Of a stretch of 64,000 bases of DNA, positions 25,098 to 34,200 are shown in pieces. The first letter of the stretch is position 1. Each line of letters starts with the position of its first letter. The translations under genes were made by a program, and so were the position numbers. The notes under the pieces are model-generated. The model was not told where the DNA came from. It made no database searches and worked only from the letters and a program-made list of their open reading frames with translations. This DNA is from an uncultured Aquimarina sp. (GTDB taxonomy: Bacteria > Bacteroidota > Bacteroidia > Flavobacteriales > Flavobacteriaceae). Where the stretch lies: contig CANMML010000004.1 of assembly GCA_947499005.1 (NCBI GenBank), forward strand, positions 1 through 64,000. Reading direction: 5' to 3'.

Positions 25098-25217
25098 ATC
25101 ATCCTATTTATTTTGAAATATCTAATCAAGTCTAGAAACAAATCCGATAGCTATCAAATCAAGATAAAGCGATTATAGATATTCACTAAAAAAATACTAC
25201 CTAAAAACATTTAAGCT

Positions 25218-25829
25218 TTACATAGAAATAGTCTTCGAATACTCCATAAAATAAGACTCGAAACGTTTTAACTTAGGGTGCGTTTTTTCAGCGTAAAGAA
25301 CGTATTGGCATTTTTTAATACTCTGTGTTATTGACATTAGAGCAGTATATATAGAACCTCTAATTAAAAACTCGGCATCATCAATACTCAATATTTTTAA
25401 CTGAGAAACATTAGCTCCATTTAAGAGGAATAATTTGTTCATGGTTACAGGTGTTGAGATTAAGATATCAACCCCCATAAATATTTCGGATTTCTGCACA
25501 TCGATATGAAGTTGTTCATATCCAACATATACTCGTAACGAAGTATATTTTGTATATGCTAAAAAAGCATCGTATAACTCTAATGCTCGTTCTTTATTTT
25601 CAACAAGTACAACGGCTCTTGGTGCATTGCCATTAGCTTCACATTTCAATTTATGAAGCGTCGTTAGTATAAGCGTAGTTGTTTTACCACTATCCTTCGG
25701 AGCAAAGCAAAAAGTATTTATTCCACTTTTGATTACAGGAATACTTTGGGCTTGAAATGGAGTAGGAGTCTCGATTTCAAATTGCTGTAACTTCTCTTTT
25801 ATATGAGGATGTAACTTCTTAAAAGGCAT
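25218..25829 (-). CDS. Degenerate DEAD-box helicase N-terminal half, 203 aa
   Basis: Only the first RecA-like domain of a DEAD-box RNA helicase is present. A Q-motif-like segment (FEIETPTPFQAQSIP), a Walker A variant (PKDSGKTTT) and an STPVTM motif are visible. DEAD is replaced by IDDAEF and the SAT motif is missing, as is the whole helicase C domain. It may still bind ATP or RNA, but unwinding is unlikely. The reading frame is intact with normal codon use, so I treat it as a real small protein rather than debris. It may regulate other DEAD-box proteins; that is inference. It stands alone. Confidence 0.7.
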   Translation of the reverse strand: MPFKKLHPHIKEKLQQFEIETPTPFQAQSIPVIKSGINTFCFAPKDSGKTTTLILTTLHKLKCEANGNAPRAVVLVENKERALELYDAFLAYTKYTSLRVYVGYEQLHIDVQKSEIFMGVDILISTPVTMNKLFLLNGANVSQLKILSIDDAEFLIRGSIYTALMSITQSIKKCQYVLYAEKTHPKLKRFESYFMEYSKTISM

Positions 25830-26059
25830 AAACTATTGTACTTTATAAAAAACCAAAGGTACTACCAAGGAACTATAATGATGTATAATAATTGAATACT
25901 TTATTAAAAAGTTATCTGTTATTTTGGTGTAAAGGATCTGTGCTATAATTCCTGTACTTATACCTATATAGTTGATTAGGATTTCGTCATTCCTAGCTTA
26001 ACATGGAAGCTCATCCTGTTGATTTTAGAATTCTTAATGAGTTAGGTGTTACTTTTTCA

Positions 26060-26593
26060 TTAGTTGGCCTTTTTGGCTTTAGCGAGAATAGCATCGACTT
26101 TTTCAGCAGACTTTCCTTTATCTATAGCTATAACAGCTTCTTGGATATCTTCGGGGAATTTAGAATAGTCCATTTTCTTTACTTTGGTCATATGAGGAGG
26201 AAATTGCGTAATACCATATTGCTCTAAGCATTTGACCTGTCCTTTTTTAATCAAAATAATTTTATCTTTTTGCTCTTTATCTTTCTCATAAATAAAAGCT
26301 TGTTCATTGTCAAATGTTCCACATACATGAACATCTTTTTTATTATCAATTATAAATAGATCAAAAAATATTGGTATTCCTATATCATATGAATAATTCT
26401 TTTTTCCTAATATTTCTATGTATTCATAATTAACCTTCGGATTTACATATTTAAAATGAACATCGTAATTTTTTTCAGATAATTCTAGTACAGCATAAAT
26501 ATCACTTTTACTATCTTCATAAGCATACAATATTTTATGGCTATTACAACTAACCATAGCAATTAAAACAAATAGATACATTATTTTTTTCAA
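26060..26593 (-). CDS. Lipoprotein, candidate T6SS immunity protein (copy 2), 177 aa
   Basis: A lipoprotein signal ends MVSC (lipidated Cys16), followed by a mature domain of about 160 residues. It is paralogous to the gene at 26617-27144: same signal region and CNSHK start, a similar beta-rich body, and an almost identical C-terminus (MTKVKK-DYSKFPEDI-EAVIAIDKGKSA). It should face the periplasm. As the last gene of the Hcp-metallopeptidase-lipoprotein series, it is a plausible immunity protein. The family itself is unknown to me, and the immunity role is inference from context. Confidence 0.7.
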   Translation of the reverse strand: MKKIMYLFVLIAMVSCNSHKILYAYEDSKSDIYAVLELSEKNYDVHFKYVNPKVNYEYIEILGKKNYSYDIGIPIFFDLFIIDNKKDVHVCGTFDNEQAFIYEKDKEQKDKIILIKKGQVKCLEQYGITQFPPHMTKVKKMDYSKFPEDIQEAVIAIDKGKSAEKVDAILAKAKKAN

Positions 26594-26616
26594 TGGAATT
26601 CTCTTTTAGTGTATTA

Positions 26617-27144
26617 CTATTTTTTAGCCTTAGCCAGAATAGCATCGACTTTTTTAGCAGACTTTCCTTTATCTATAGCTATAACAGCTTCTCGGATATC
26701 TTCTGGGAATTTAGAATAGTCAATTTTCTTTACTTTAGTCATATAAGGAGGAAACCAAGTAAGGTTAAACTTATCTAGACAATTAACAGCTCCTTTACTC
26801 TCTAATATTATTTTATTATGTTCTGGCTTATCTAAACTATAAATAAAAGATTTAGGTGTATCTAAATCTACGCAGCCATCAAGGTTATTGTTATTATCGA
26901 TTACAGATAATTCAAGAAAAGAAGGTACTCCAATATCATCTATATAACTTTTTATTCCACTGATTTCTAAGTATTTATAATCAAAATTATCACTTGCATA
27001 TTTGTATTTAACATTATAATGTTTGTTAGATAATTCTAGTACAGCATAGGTGTTGGTTTTATTATCTTCATAAGCATAAAATACCTTATGACTATTACAG
27101 CTAAATAGGGCTACTAAAATAAATAGGCATATTATTTTTTTCAT
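26617..27144 (-). CDS. Lipoprotein, candidate T6SS immunity protein (copy 1), 175 aa
   Basis: Signal peptide with lipobox LFSC (Cys16). The mature protein has a YAxxNxDYKYLEISGIKSY-type body and a C-terminal helix-rich segment nearly identical to the neighbouring paralogue, while the middle has diverged. It starts 7 bases after the metallopeptidase stop, so it is surely in the same operon. A periplasmic lipoprotein directly after an effector-like gene fits an immunity function; the cognate interaction is not shown by sequence. Confidence 0.72.
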   Translation of the reverse strand: MKKIICLFILVALFSCNSHKVFYAYEDNKTNTYAVLELSNKHYNVKYKYASDNFDYKYLEISGIKSYIDDIGVPSFLELSVIDNNNNLDGCVDLDTPKSFIYSLDKPEHNKIILESKGAVNCLDKFNLTWFPPYMTKVKKIDYSKFPEDIREAVIAIDKGKSAKKVDAILAKAKK

Positions 27145-27151
27145 AACCGAA

Positions 27152-29248
27152 CTATTTATTAAAATATCCGTTTTGTATTCCTATTTCTCGTATGGTATTC
27201 CATTGGTTTTGTGTTAAGGTTTTTCGTTTAAAAAATTTATTTGAGCCAGAACTATTAAAATCATAGTCCATATAATTTTCTAAAGTAGCACTTTGGGAGT
27301 TATAATTACTTTCTCCTTCAATAGAATTTTCTTTTGGAGAAGTATCTTTTAATTGTTCTAAAGACTTAATTTTAGTTTTTTTGGAGATTATACTAGTTTT
27401 GATTTGAGTTATGTCAGTAGAAGCTTCCCAATCAAAAATAATTTTATTGAAATCTTTTTCTATTATTTTTAACTCTTCTGTTTTGGTTATTATTTGTGTG
27501 AAAATTAAATATGCATTGTATGCTTTATTTTTTAGATATAAGTTAGGCTTTTCAATGTTAATGGTATTTTTTATTGCGGTATATTTTTTGTTTAATTCTT
27601 TATATTTAGAAAAAAGCTCTAAATCATTATATCCATCTTTTTTCATTGCTTCTATTCCTCTGTAATACTCTTTTTCATCATCTTCTAACTCCTCTAATTC
27701 TTTTTCGGCAATTTCAATTTCTTGTTCGTAGTCTTCTTTTGTCTTAATGGTAGAATCCTTGGCTTTCCCTAGTTCTTCTTCAAAAGTATGAGGCAATCCT
27801 AATCCATGGCAAATTTCGTGTACGATTGCGTCTGCTTTATCAAAACCAGTATTAAAAATATGAGAGACTCCATTACTACGCAGGGTATATCCAGGGACAC
27901 TTCCTTGGCTTAGGTCATTAGCCGTATTTTCGTAAGCAGCTTCGATATCAGGGTAGTAAAATACATATACAGTTCCTTGTTTAGGAATGCCAGTGCTTAC
28001 AAAAGTTTGGGTATTTGTAGAGATTCCCTTTTTTTGCAATTCGGCATTCATTTTTTGTTCTGCTACTCTAAAATCGGCTAAGGCCTCTTGTACTTTTTTA
28101 TGATTATAGGCATTCGTAAGTTCCTTGTTTTCATGAGTTTTTTGAGCCTCTTTAAAAGGATTGGAAGCATTGACGTTGTATTTAAAACGTTTGTCCAGTG
28201 CCGCTAAAAAGTTTTGCACTGCTCGATAGGTACCACTTCTAAAATAGATTTCATTCTTTAAGGTTTCGTCACTGGCATTAGAGTTTCCGCTATTGTTAAG
28301 GATAAGACCATATTGTTTTTCTATAGCGCTGTTAAAGGCTTTACGCTTGGCATCATCTTTATATAAATACCCCTTGCTATTTTGGGTATGTATATATTCT
28401 CTAACTAAAGCTTTATCATAGGTAAAAGTGTGTGCTACAGGGGACAACTCACAATGAATTAATGCTTGGTTAAGAGATTTGTTATTTAGACATTCCGTAA
28501 GCGCTTTCGCTTTGATTGCCGCTATACTTGCGATTGGTGCATCTGTTTTTTTATCGTCAGTTGTCGTACCCAAAGTTACATAAACGGGTTGTACAGTAAG
28601 GTGATAGATATCTTGGTTGGGTACTACGATCAATTGCCCTATAATAGTACCTTTGCTAGTTTTGGCAGTAACTTTAATAGGTGTGCTAAAGGCTTGTTTG
28701 CATTCTATGGATAGCGGTTGTGCTTTATCCCCAATGGTAAGCTTTATTTTTTTAGATTGCTCTTGAGCTCCATTAACCTTATTTGCTTGTGTTCCTGCAA
28801 TTGCAATACTATTAGGATCTGAACTCTGAAAGTGAATCGCTCCAAAGTCGGGTTCGTCGGTTCCTTTTTCTTTGTCTTCTTCGAGCTTTACGTATAAAGT
28901 TACGTTACTTTTTGTGTTATTTAAATTCCCCGTTACGTTTGGAGGGTATAGGCTTAGGTAAGGGCATAGATACTCATGACTATTCCCTGCAACAGGGTCT
29001 TTAACTTCTACGCCTTTTAGCTTCTCATATTCTGTAGCTAAGCCCTCAGCGATTATTTTTTTATCGAAACGATCAAAACCAAATTCGCCATTATATTGAG
29101 TGTCTTTAGTCCCATACTTTTCATTAGGTTTATTATCGGCATTTAACTGCGAGCGATAAAAAACAACAACGGCTGGTAAGTTGGGCTTTTTTAGAGGTGG
29201 AATTTGTATACCATTGGACGGATTATCAGATTCGTATATATGTATCAT
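27152..29248 (-). CDS. Metzincin-like metallopeptidase, candidate T6SS effector, 698 aa
   Basis: The protein has the zinc-binding HExxHxxGxxH motif (HEICHGLGLPH, about residues 477-487) and a Met-turn-like LENYMDYDF near residue 657, the two marks of metzincin peptidases. An unusual coiled-coil insertion rich in Glu and Lys (about 500-640) lies between them. The first 300 residues look beta-rich (Ig-like or carrier-binding). There is no signal peptide, although a secreted peptidase would be expected to have one; this fits export by a contractile system. The Hcp/TssD-like gene precedes it by 8 bases and two lipoprotein genes follow. I infer a type VI effector that attacks proteins in the target cell envelope. 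Confidence 0.75.
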   Translation of the reverse strand: MIHIYESDNPSNGIQIPPLKKPNLPAVVVFYRSQLNADNKPNEKYGTKDTQYNGEFGFDRFDKKIIAEGLATEYEKLKGVEVKDPVAGNSHEYLCPYLSLYPPNVTGNLNNTKSNVTLYVKLEEDKEKGTDEPDFGAIHFQSSDPNSIAIAGTQANKVNGAQEQSKKIKLTIGDKAQPLSIECKQAFSTPIKVTAKTSKGTIIGQLIVVPNQDIYHLTVQPVYVTLGTTTDDKKTDAPIASIAAIKAKALTECLNNKSLNQALIHCELSPVAHTFTYDKALVREYIHTQNSKGYLYKDDAKRKAFNSAIEKQYGLILNNSGNSNASDETLKNEIYFRSGTYRAVQNFLAALDKRFKYNVNASNPFKEAQKTHENKELTNAYNHKKVQEALADFRVAEQKMNAELQKKGISTNTQTFVSTGIPKQGTVYVFYYPDIEAAYENTANDLSQGSVPGYTLRSNGVSHIFNTGFDKADAIVHEICHGLGLPHTFEEELGKAKDSTIKTKEDYEQEIEIAEKELEELEDDEKEYYRGIEAMKKDGYNDLELFSKYKELNKKYTAIKNTINIEKPNLYLKNKAYNAYLIFTQIITKTEELKIIEKDFNKIIFDWEASTDITQIKTSIISKKTKIKSLEQLKDTSPKENSIEGESNYNSQSATLENYMDYDFNSSGSNKFFKRKTLTQNQWNTIREIGIQNGYFNK

Positions 29249-29256
29249 GGTTGGTC

Positions 29257-29946
29257 TTATTCTTCTATAATTTCTAAATCGAGCCTCATAACATCGCTTC
29301 TAATTTCTAGGCCTCTAATAATATCATCTTCTATAATTTCGTTTTTATACTTAAAATTATGTTGGGCACTTGATAGGTCTACATCTGTAGATTTTCCTAT
29401 TCCATTTTCTGTTTTTAGTACCAAAGTTGCTTTACCATAATACTTTTCATCTACTTTGTTGCCTTGCTCATCTTCAAAGTGGGCAGAAATAAAAGTTAAT
29501 GCTTCATCTTCTCGTGAAGAATGCACTACAGTATCTTCGGGTAAAGGCTCTTGCGCCCAATTTTCTCGATAAACTGCTGTAGAAGTATTTGTCTCGTAAC
29601 GACCCGCCGTAACTTTACAATGATAGGTGGTTTGTTCTTTACTTTGGCGGTGATATTCTGTAGTAAATTCTACCAGAAAAGCTTCGAAAGCCCTAATAAC
29701 TCTCGTTCTACCACCTCCTAAAATATTGGGAATGATATGCACTTCGAAGTCTTTTTTCATGAAGTTGGCATAGGCCCAAGCTTCAAATAATTCATCTCGG
29801 ATCATGTCTAGGCTAAAGAGCATCATCTTTTGACGTATTTTGTTGGAAGGGTTACCATCGTAGTTGGTACCTTGCGAAAATCCCCATTTAAACGTTTTCA
29901 ATGGAAATATTTCCCCATCGATGTGTAGTTCTACATGTACACTCAT
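29257..29946 (-). CDS. Hcp/TssD-like type VI secretion tube protein with C-terminal extension
   Basis: Residues 1-130 resemble the Bacteroidota T6SS (type iii) tube protein TssD. They start MSVHVELHIDGEIFPLKTF and continue with SQGTNYDGNPSNKIR, LFEAWAYANFMKKDFEVHI and FEAFLVEFTTEYH, the family's pattern. TssD is normally around 130-140 residues; this protein has about 95 more (from AGRYETN), which may act as an adaptor for the cargo encoded downstream. There is no signal peptide. It is the first gene of the cluster, 8 bases before the metallopeptidase gene. No other T6SS structural genes are in the window, so it would depend on a system elsewhere. Confidence 0.7.
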   Translation of the reverse strand: MSVHVELHIDGEIFPLKTFKWGFSQGTNYDGNPSNKIRQKMMLFSLDMIRDELFEAWAYANFMKKDFEVHIIPNILGGGRTRVIRAFEAFLVEFTTEYHRQSKEQTTYHCKVTAGRYETNTSTAVYRENWAQEPLPEDTVVHSSREDEALTFISAHFEDEQGNKVDEKYYGKATLVLKTENGIGKSTDVDLSSAQHNFKYKNEIIEDDIIRGLEIRSDVMRLDLEIIEE

Positions 29947-30062
29947 ATTTCGTAGTTAGCTAACTTCTAAACTACTAAATTGTTTGAATATTGCAACTGT
30001 TTGTAAGTGAGTGTTTTTTGTGAGAATTTTCTGTAATCTATAATGCTCTTCAACAAAAACGA

Positions 30063-31094
30063 TCAGTTATCAAATTTCAATATTTTTGAGATACCATTCT
30101 CTAGATATGAAAGGTCTAGTTCTTCAACATTTGAAAGTAATATGACTACTTCATCGTGTTTAGTTCGCCGACTAAAGAAGCTAGAATATCCTGGTAAATC
30201 ACCAGCATGAAACATAACATCCCAGATTCCGCTTCGTTCTTTTAGAAACCAGCCATATCCAAATCTTTCCTTTACATGCTGTGTCTGCATAAGTTTAGTT
30301 GATTCTTTTGATAGCAGTTTATCTGTATATAGTGCTCTGTCTAATTTAAATAAATCACTTGCAGTCGCATATAAAGATCCTGCTCCATCAATAATATTGA
30401 GAGGGTATTCTATGGGGCTTACCTCTAGTAGATTAGTCTTTTTATATCCAATTGCTAAGCCACTTTGTTGATTTATATCATGTATCACACCCATCGAACT
30501 CAACTGAGCTTTTTTTATTATGTTTTGCGCTATCAACTCCTTAAAATTCTTACCAGAAATTCGTTCGGCGATCTCCTTTAAAATTACATATCCAGTATTC
30601 GAATATTTAAAATTTGAACCAGGTTCAAAATGAAAATTGATTTTATGTAAGTCCGATTCCTCAAATGCATGATCTTCATGTATCAATTCATTTATTCCAG
30701 AGGTATGCGTGAGTAAATGGTGTACCGTAATTTTTGAAGCGGGATGATTATTTTCGATCTTAAAATAGGTACTCAATGAATCGTTAAGCGCAATTTTTCC
30801 TTGTTCTACGAATTGTAATATTAGAATTGCCGTTATGGGCTTGGATACAGATGCTAAAAGAAACGTTGTGGAATCACTGATAGGAATCGAATGCACAGCG
30901 TCTGCCATTCCAAAATTTCTCTTATAGATAATTTCTCCTTTATTGACTACTAATACACTCCCTGCAAAATCTCCATTTTCATAAGCCTTGTTGACTAAAT
31001 AATCGATTTTTTCTTCAGGGGTTTTTCCAGGATTTGTGTTGCAACTAATTATTAATAATAACACGATTAGTAATTGCAGGAATAGTGTTTTCAT
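30063..31094 (-). CDS. Serine beta-lactamase-like (S12) lipoprotein
   Basis: The 343-aa protein has a lipobox IISC (Cys18) and a serine hydrolase domain of the class C beta-lactamase / DD-peptidase / esterase family. The SxxK motif is SVSK (about residue 81, with the nucleophile serine), the YxN motif is YSN, and HAGDLPG replaces the KTG box. These family members hydrolyse D-amino acid peptides, beta-lactams or esters; the substrate here is not predictable. It is periplasmic or surface-anchored. It stands alone, upstream of and divergent from the giant G8-domain gene. Confidence 0.82.
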   Translation of the reverse strand: MKTLFLQLLIVLLLIISCNTNPGKTPEEKIDYLVNKAYENGDFAGSVLVVNKGEIIYKRNFGMADAVHSIPISDSTTFLLASVSKPITAILILQFVEQGKIALNDSLSTYFKIENNHPASKITVHHLLTHTSGINELIHEDHAFEESDLHKINFHFEPGSNFKYSNTGYVILKEIAERISGKNFKELIAQNIIKKAQLSSMGVIHDINQQSGLAIGYKKTNLLEVSPIEYPLNIIDGAGSLYATASDLFKLDRALYTDKLLSKESTKLMQTQHVKERFGYGWFLKERSGIWDVMFHAGDLPGYSSFFSRRTKHDEVVILLSNVEELDLSYLENGISKILKFDN

Positions 31095-31267
31095 TACATT
31101 TTAACGTCTTTTTTAGCCTAGAATATAGTCTTTAGTAGGAAACCCCACATTTAAAGTGTTTTATCGGAAACTAATGTTTTAGAACTAGTTTAATGTTAAA
31201 AAAGCTTACAGTCCCTTAATTTATACTAAACTTGGCAATAACAACTAACTAATATACTAATAATAAA

Positions 31268-34200
31268 ATGAGAAAAATTTTATTAATGATCGGATTAATG
31301 TTATGCTCTACATTAATCTTATCAGGGCAAACAACGACTGCACTCTCAAGTGGTAATTGGTCAGATGCTTCAATTTGGAGTAATGGTATTCCTGACAATT
31401 CAAAAAATACAATCATAGGCCAAGGAATTTCGGTAAATGTCGATGGAGAACATCAAGCAGGTACACTTACGGTACATGGAAACCTAAATGTTTTTGAAAA
31501 TATTGTTACTACAAAATCAATAACGACAAGGTGGGTACATGTAAATAGTGGAGGTGTTTTTCAAATAGGAACAGCTTCTAATAGTTATGATATAGGAACT
31601 TTTACGTTGACTCTTACAGGTACCGATCCAAATTCAACCCAAAGCGTTCCTATGGCAAACGGGGCTTTAATGGACATAAGGAATAATGATGGGTTTTTAA
31701 TGGCCGGTGGCGGTGGACGTCTTCAGTTTTTTGGACAAGATAAATTACCATTTACAAAGTTATCAGAAACAGCAGCTGTAGGGACGAATTCTATAATCGT
31801 TGAAAACATAATTGATCGAAATCATGATGGAATACTATCATCCAGTTCTGATGGTCAAGTAAATTGGGAAGTAGGCGATCAAATTGTTATAGCAAGTAGT
31901 TCAACGGTATATACAGAGGAAGATGTACGCACAATAACAGCAGTCCAAAACTTAGGGTCGACAACTAGATATACGCTTAACAGCGCTTTAACGTATATGC
32001 ATCATGGTGAAATAGAGGTGTATGGAAACGATATCGATTCAAGAAGTATAAGCCCAGGAGGCTCGTTATCAATGGATATGAGAGCCGAAGTTGCTTTGTT
32101 AAGCAGAAACGTTAAGATCCAAGGGACAGCAGTACAAGATACCGATGGAACTCTGGGGGATCGTGCAAATTTAGTTGTAGGCAATAATGGAAAAGCAACT
32201 AATGGTGTAGGAGGGCATATAATGATAATGCCTTCAGCAGGACAAATTAGTGTAGAAGGTGTCCAACTAGACCTTATGGGACAGGCAGGGAGACTTGGAA
32301 GGTATCCTTTTCACTGGCATGTTGCTAGAGATCGAAGAGGTGATTATTTCAAAAATTCATCGATTACCAATAGCAATAATCGTGGCGTTGTAGTGCATAC
32401 AACTGATAATACTGTTGTAGAAGGAATTGTACTTCATGATGCACATGGACATGGGTTTTTTACCGAAGATGGTGTAGAATTAAATAACAAATTCATTAAT
32501 AATATTGCATTTGCCATACATAGAGTTCATCCTGATAATGATCGTGAAGGAGCGGCTTTTGTAGTTGATGAGACCGATCGTTTTTTCGATAGAACAGATA
32601 GATCTAGGACTACATCTGCCTTTTGGGTTGCCAATGCAGGAAACGATTACATAGGTAATGTAGTAGCGGGTTGTGAAGGTTCGGGATTTTGGTTTGGTCA
32701 ACCTGCTAGACCAAGAGGTGCTGCAAGCCAAATAGTTGATTATACCAATTTTTTACCTAGAGAAACTCCATTAGCTACATTTAATCATAACACAATACAT
32801 TCTTCTGTCACAGGATTTGTAGTAGCTTTAAATGGAGCAGGAGCACCAAATGGTTTATCAGGAGGGCCTTTTGGGGAAAATGAACGAACTTTTGGAGATG
32901 TAGATCCTGTTTACGATAACACCACTATATATTTAACGAGTATAGGGTTATATCCTTTGGTATCTAATGTGAGACATACGTTCCCTAATTTTAAAGCAGC
33001 AGATAACAATTTTTTTAGCTGGGATTCGGATCCGACCCTGATTAAAGATGCCTTGATAATTGGTAGAAGTAGAGCAAATTTAAATCAGAATGGAAGGGAA
33101 GTAGCTGGAGTAGCACTGTATCACGGTAATACTATAATTGAAAGAGCACATATTGCTGGATTTAGAAATAGAGCTAGATTTTTTATTCCTCAAGGCGGAG
33201 GTAACAGAGTGCGATCAGGTGCGGAAGTTGAAAGATTATCCTATGAAAACGATGGGTCGTATGGAAATATGAGCGCAACTCAAGCTACAGATTTTAATAA
33301 TATAAGAGATGTATATGATAGGGATGGAACTTTAACAACTCCCTTTGGAGGAGGTGCAGGATATTCTTTTACCGCAGTAAACGATTGGGCAATTGATGAG
33401 AGTTTAGGTGATATTGTAGAAAATCGATCAAATCGTTTTAGAGCAACTGTTTCAAAACAGCGTTTTGTTAATTTAGAAACGCCCACGAGTAGTAATGCTG
33501 CATTAGAATCGAGAACACCAAAAATAACATTTACTTCCCCTCACGGTTTAACGAGAGATTTTGTTAAAAGAAATAATTTTAATCAGAGGAGAATCAGTTT
33601 AAGAATGAATGGAGAATATACAGTTAATTTTCCTGAAGGATTTGATTCTGAAAACAATGCATTGAGAATCACACTACATCAATGGTCAATGCCTTCAAAT
33701 TCTGTGGGAGTAGTTTTAAGAATGGTGAATCAAGCAAATAATATAAAACCAAAAAATACCGCTTCAGGAATTGATTTAGAAAGAGTAAATACTCTTCAAG
33801 CGTTAAGGAATGCAAATGTAGATTCATACTTTACAGCAAACAATAATGACTTGTATGTACGCATTATGAATAGAGGACAAGGAATTCATGGTAATTTTAT
33901 TGATTTTGTTGGTGTTTCCGAGGCAAGTTGCGATAATTCAACTGAGATAAGTACAGAGTATTTTATAGATGGTACACGAGGTACGGGCCAAGATTTTGTT
34001 AATATAGCACAAGATCAATCATTTACTATAAGTGGATTTCCCGATTTTAATACTTATACAATTACACGACCTAATGGAACAGAAGTTTTAGGTGATGTTA
34101 TTTTTGATTCTTTTAGAATTGAGGATGAAGGAACTTATACGATAACAAATCAATTTGGCTGCTCTAAACAGTTGAGAGTGATTTTTGATAGAGATCCAAA

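Noticed and set aside
26003-26778. Plus-strand ORFs of 61-74 aa with near-identical sequence
   Set aside because: They are antisense to the duplicated 3' ends of the two lipoprotein genes and are similar only because those genes are.
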